A stretch of 64,000 nucleotides of DNA from Dyadobacter sp. Leaf189. Its GTDB lineage: Bacteria > Bacteroidota > Bacteroidia > Cytophagales > Spirosomataceae. Shown one piece after another: positions 63,003 through 64,000 of this stretch. The position numbers and the translations under genes are program-made. The DNA lies in contig NZ_LMPS01000006.1 in assembly GCF_001424405.1 (NCBI RefSeq), positions 496,001 to 560,000 on the forward strand, given 5' to 3'. Numbering within the stretch: the stretch's first letter is position 1; each line of letters begins with the position of its first letter. The notes beneath the pieces are model-generated. The model was not told the origin of the DNA and did not search any database. It worked only from the letters and a program-made list of their open reading frames with translations.

Positions 63003-63028
63003 TGCAGACAGTGAACAAAATTAACTAA

Positions 63029-63418
63029 CTACTTGCCCTTTCTGGTCAGTTTCAGATTTTCTTTCCTGTACTCACCCCACCCCGTCCATAATTCCTGTAA
63101 GACCAGGTTTTTACCATCAAATTGTGTAACCACATAATACCAGTTACGCGGTGGACAGTTCTTGGCCCCATTGAGCGGTTGTTTATCTTTCATTAAAAAT
63201 GATTTGTCATCCAGCCAATGAATAAGCAATGTATCCGGATCCTGGCAGGTTATCTCATTGCGCCAAATCACTTCTTTGTCGCTGAAAAACTCGAAACCCG
63301 CACAGCTTGCCTCATTTAAAACAAACCTGCCTTTGATTTTAGAGAAGTCGGGTGCTGCATTTCTATCGCTGCCATTAAAAGCTGCCAAAGAAAGCGCCAT
63401 TAAAATAGTAAGTTTCAT
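63029..63418 (-). CDS. Small secreted protein of unknown function
   Basis: A 129-residue protein with a signal peptide (about residues 1-19, ILMALSLAAFNGSDR). The remainder is a beta-rich domain containing three cysteines (NEASCAGFEFF, NEITCQDPD, KNCPPRNWY) and ending in a basic tail (LKLTRKGK). It resembles small lipocalin-like or META-type barrels seen in Bacteroidota periplasmic proteins, but no family is certain. It starts 23 bases after the end of the SRPBCC gene on the same strand, so they may be cotranscribed. Confidence 0.7.
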   Translation of the reverse strand: MKLTILMALSLAAFNGSDRNAAPDFSKIKGRFVLNEASCAGFEFFSDKEVIWRNEITCQDPDTLLIHWLDDKSFLMKDKQPLNGAKNCPPRNWYYVVTQFDGKNLVLQELWTGWGEYRKENLKLTRKGK

Positions 63419-63441
63419 AGCTGAGCTCTGGTTGATCCTGG

Positions 63442-63894
63442 CTATTGAAAACGCCAGTCGAATGCACCTTTTCTAAGATTAACACCATGTTCAAGATACG
63501 CTTTCAGGAATGCGAGAAAGTAAGCCCAGCCTTCGGTATTCCCCCTGAGCCAATCGATTCCTTCGGGCGTATTTTCCATAAACTTTTCAGTAATCCGCAC
63601 GATCGTTGTCCCTCCAAGCGGTTCCAGTGTAATCTCCACCAGCGTCTCATTTCCTTCCTCACCCCAATAAAAAGAGATAAATTGATGGTCAGTTACTTTC
63701 TCGATCATCACAGGAACATCCACGTCCGTTTCCGGGAAATGCCACGTCAGCCTGGCGCCTTCGCGGATATGTCCGCTGCTATCGGCGATAAAATAATTCA
63801 CCATATGCACAGGATCAACAATTGCATCATAAACCTCCTGAGGCGTTTTGGCGATCTGTATCGCAGCCTTGCTTTCCAATTTCATGCTTTCCAT
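63442..63894 (-). CDS. SRPBCC/AHSA1-type protein
   Basis: A 150-residue cytosolic protein of the START-like SRPBCC superfamily, AHSA1/YndB branch: AAIQIAKTPQEVYDAIVDPV near the start, MVNYFIADSSGH, LTWHFPE, ISFYWGEEGNETLVEITLEP and the closing helix TEGWAYFLAFLKAYLEHG. Such proteins have a deep hydrophobic pocket for small lipids or act in stress responses; function here is unknown. The ATG at 63892-63894 is preferred over a TTG three codons upstream; a second ATG three codons in is also possible. Confidence 0.83.
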   Translation of the reverse strand: MESMKLESKAAIQIAKTPQEVYDAIVDPVHMVNYFIADSSGHIREGARLTWHFPETDVDVPVMIEKVTDHQFISFYWGEEGNETLVEITLEPLGGTTIVRITEKFMENTPEGIDWLRGNTEGWAYFLAFLKAYLEHGVNLRKGAFDWRFQ

Positions 63895-64000
63895 TGAGAT
63901 CAAAGTTTTAGTTCAAAATTCTTGTGGTAACCTGATAGTGCCTGACTGATTACAAAAGCCAGGCCAGTGTTCTCAGTTCTTTCCTGATTTGGGAAGAAAT

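Overview
This is a 64 kb stretch of a Bacteroidota chromosome, most likely from the order Cytophagales. A Dyadobacter-like member of the Spirosomaceae is my best guess, from gene content and style only. The evidence is: two type IX secretion sorting domains, hybrid kinases with beta-propeller sensor regions, a LytS/LytTR pair, few clear Shine-Dalgarno sequences and moderate GC. I found no rRNA, tRNA, CRISPR array, transposase or phage gene.

Layout. (1) 1-5250: a membrane protein cut by the window edge, then a secreted GH43 glycosidase, a T9SS-sorted SGNH esterase and a membrane-anchored EEP-family protein. (2) 5334-8715: EcsC protein plus an Mla-type lipid transport set (MlaE, MlaF, MlaD), closed by a terminator. 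(3) 8818-30057: a large exopolysaccharide locus. It holds several glycosyltransferases, an acyltransferase, a flippase, a polymerase/ligase, a Wzc-like co-polymerase, a half-length TolC-like protein and a priming sugar transferase. Signalling genes are interleaved with it: two Hpt proteins, a receiver-only regulator, and a partner-switching module (REC-SpoIIE phosphatase, STAS, HATPase). (4) 30458-34029: an ECF sigma factor and its membrane anti-sigma factor, divergent from a VWA-domain protein across a nested inverted repeat. (5) 34065-51085: alpha-glucan and trehalose metabolism. A fused TreY-MalQ protein lies on the minus strand; GlgE, a TreS-maltokinase fusion and GlgB form a plus-strand operon. 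A hybrid propeller kinase and a receiver protein lie between them. (6) 51259-59860: three secreted proteins, two of them paralogues, divergent from a propeller-GAF-LytS kinase with its LytTR regulator. (7) 59867-63894: a DUF3037/HipA-like kinase pair, a medium-chain oxidoreductase and small envelope or unknown proteins.

How it fits together. Region 5 encodes the GlgE route: trehalose to maltose (TreS), maltose-1-phosphate (maltokinase), linear glucan (GlgE), branched glucan (GlgB). TreY-MalQ could return glucan ends to the trehalose side, but the usual partner TreZ is not in this window. Region 3 looks like a Wzx/Wzy-type polysaccharide system in which signalling may act on the assembly machinery itself, because the priming transferase carries a degenerate receiver-like domain and sits beside a receiver-only protein. 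The strongest candidates for undescribed biology are this signalling/EPS combination (including an unlisted 47-residue membrane protein at 24225-24368), the TreY-MalQ fusion beside a GlgE operon, and the nested inverted repeat at 32064-32138.
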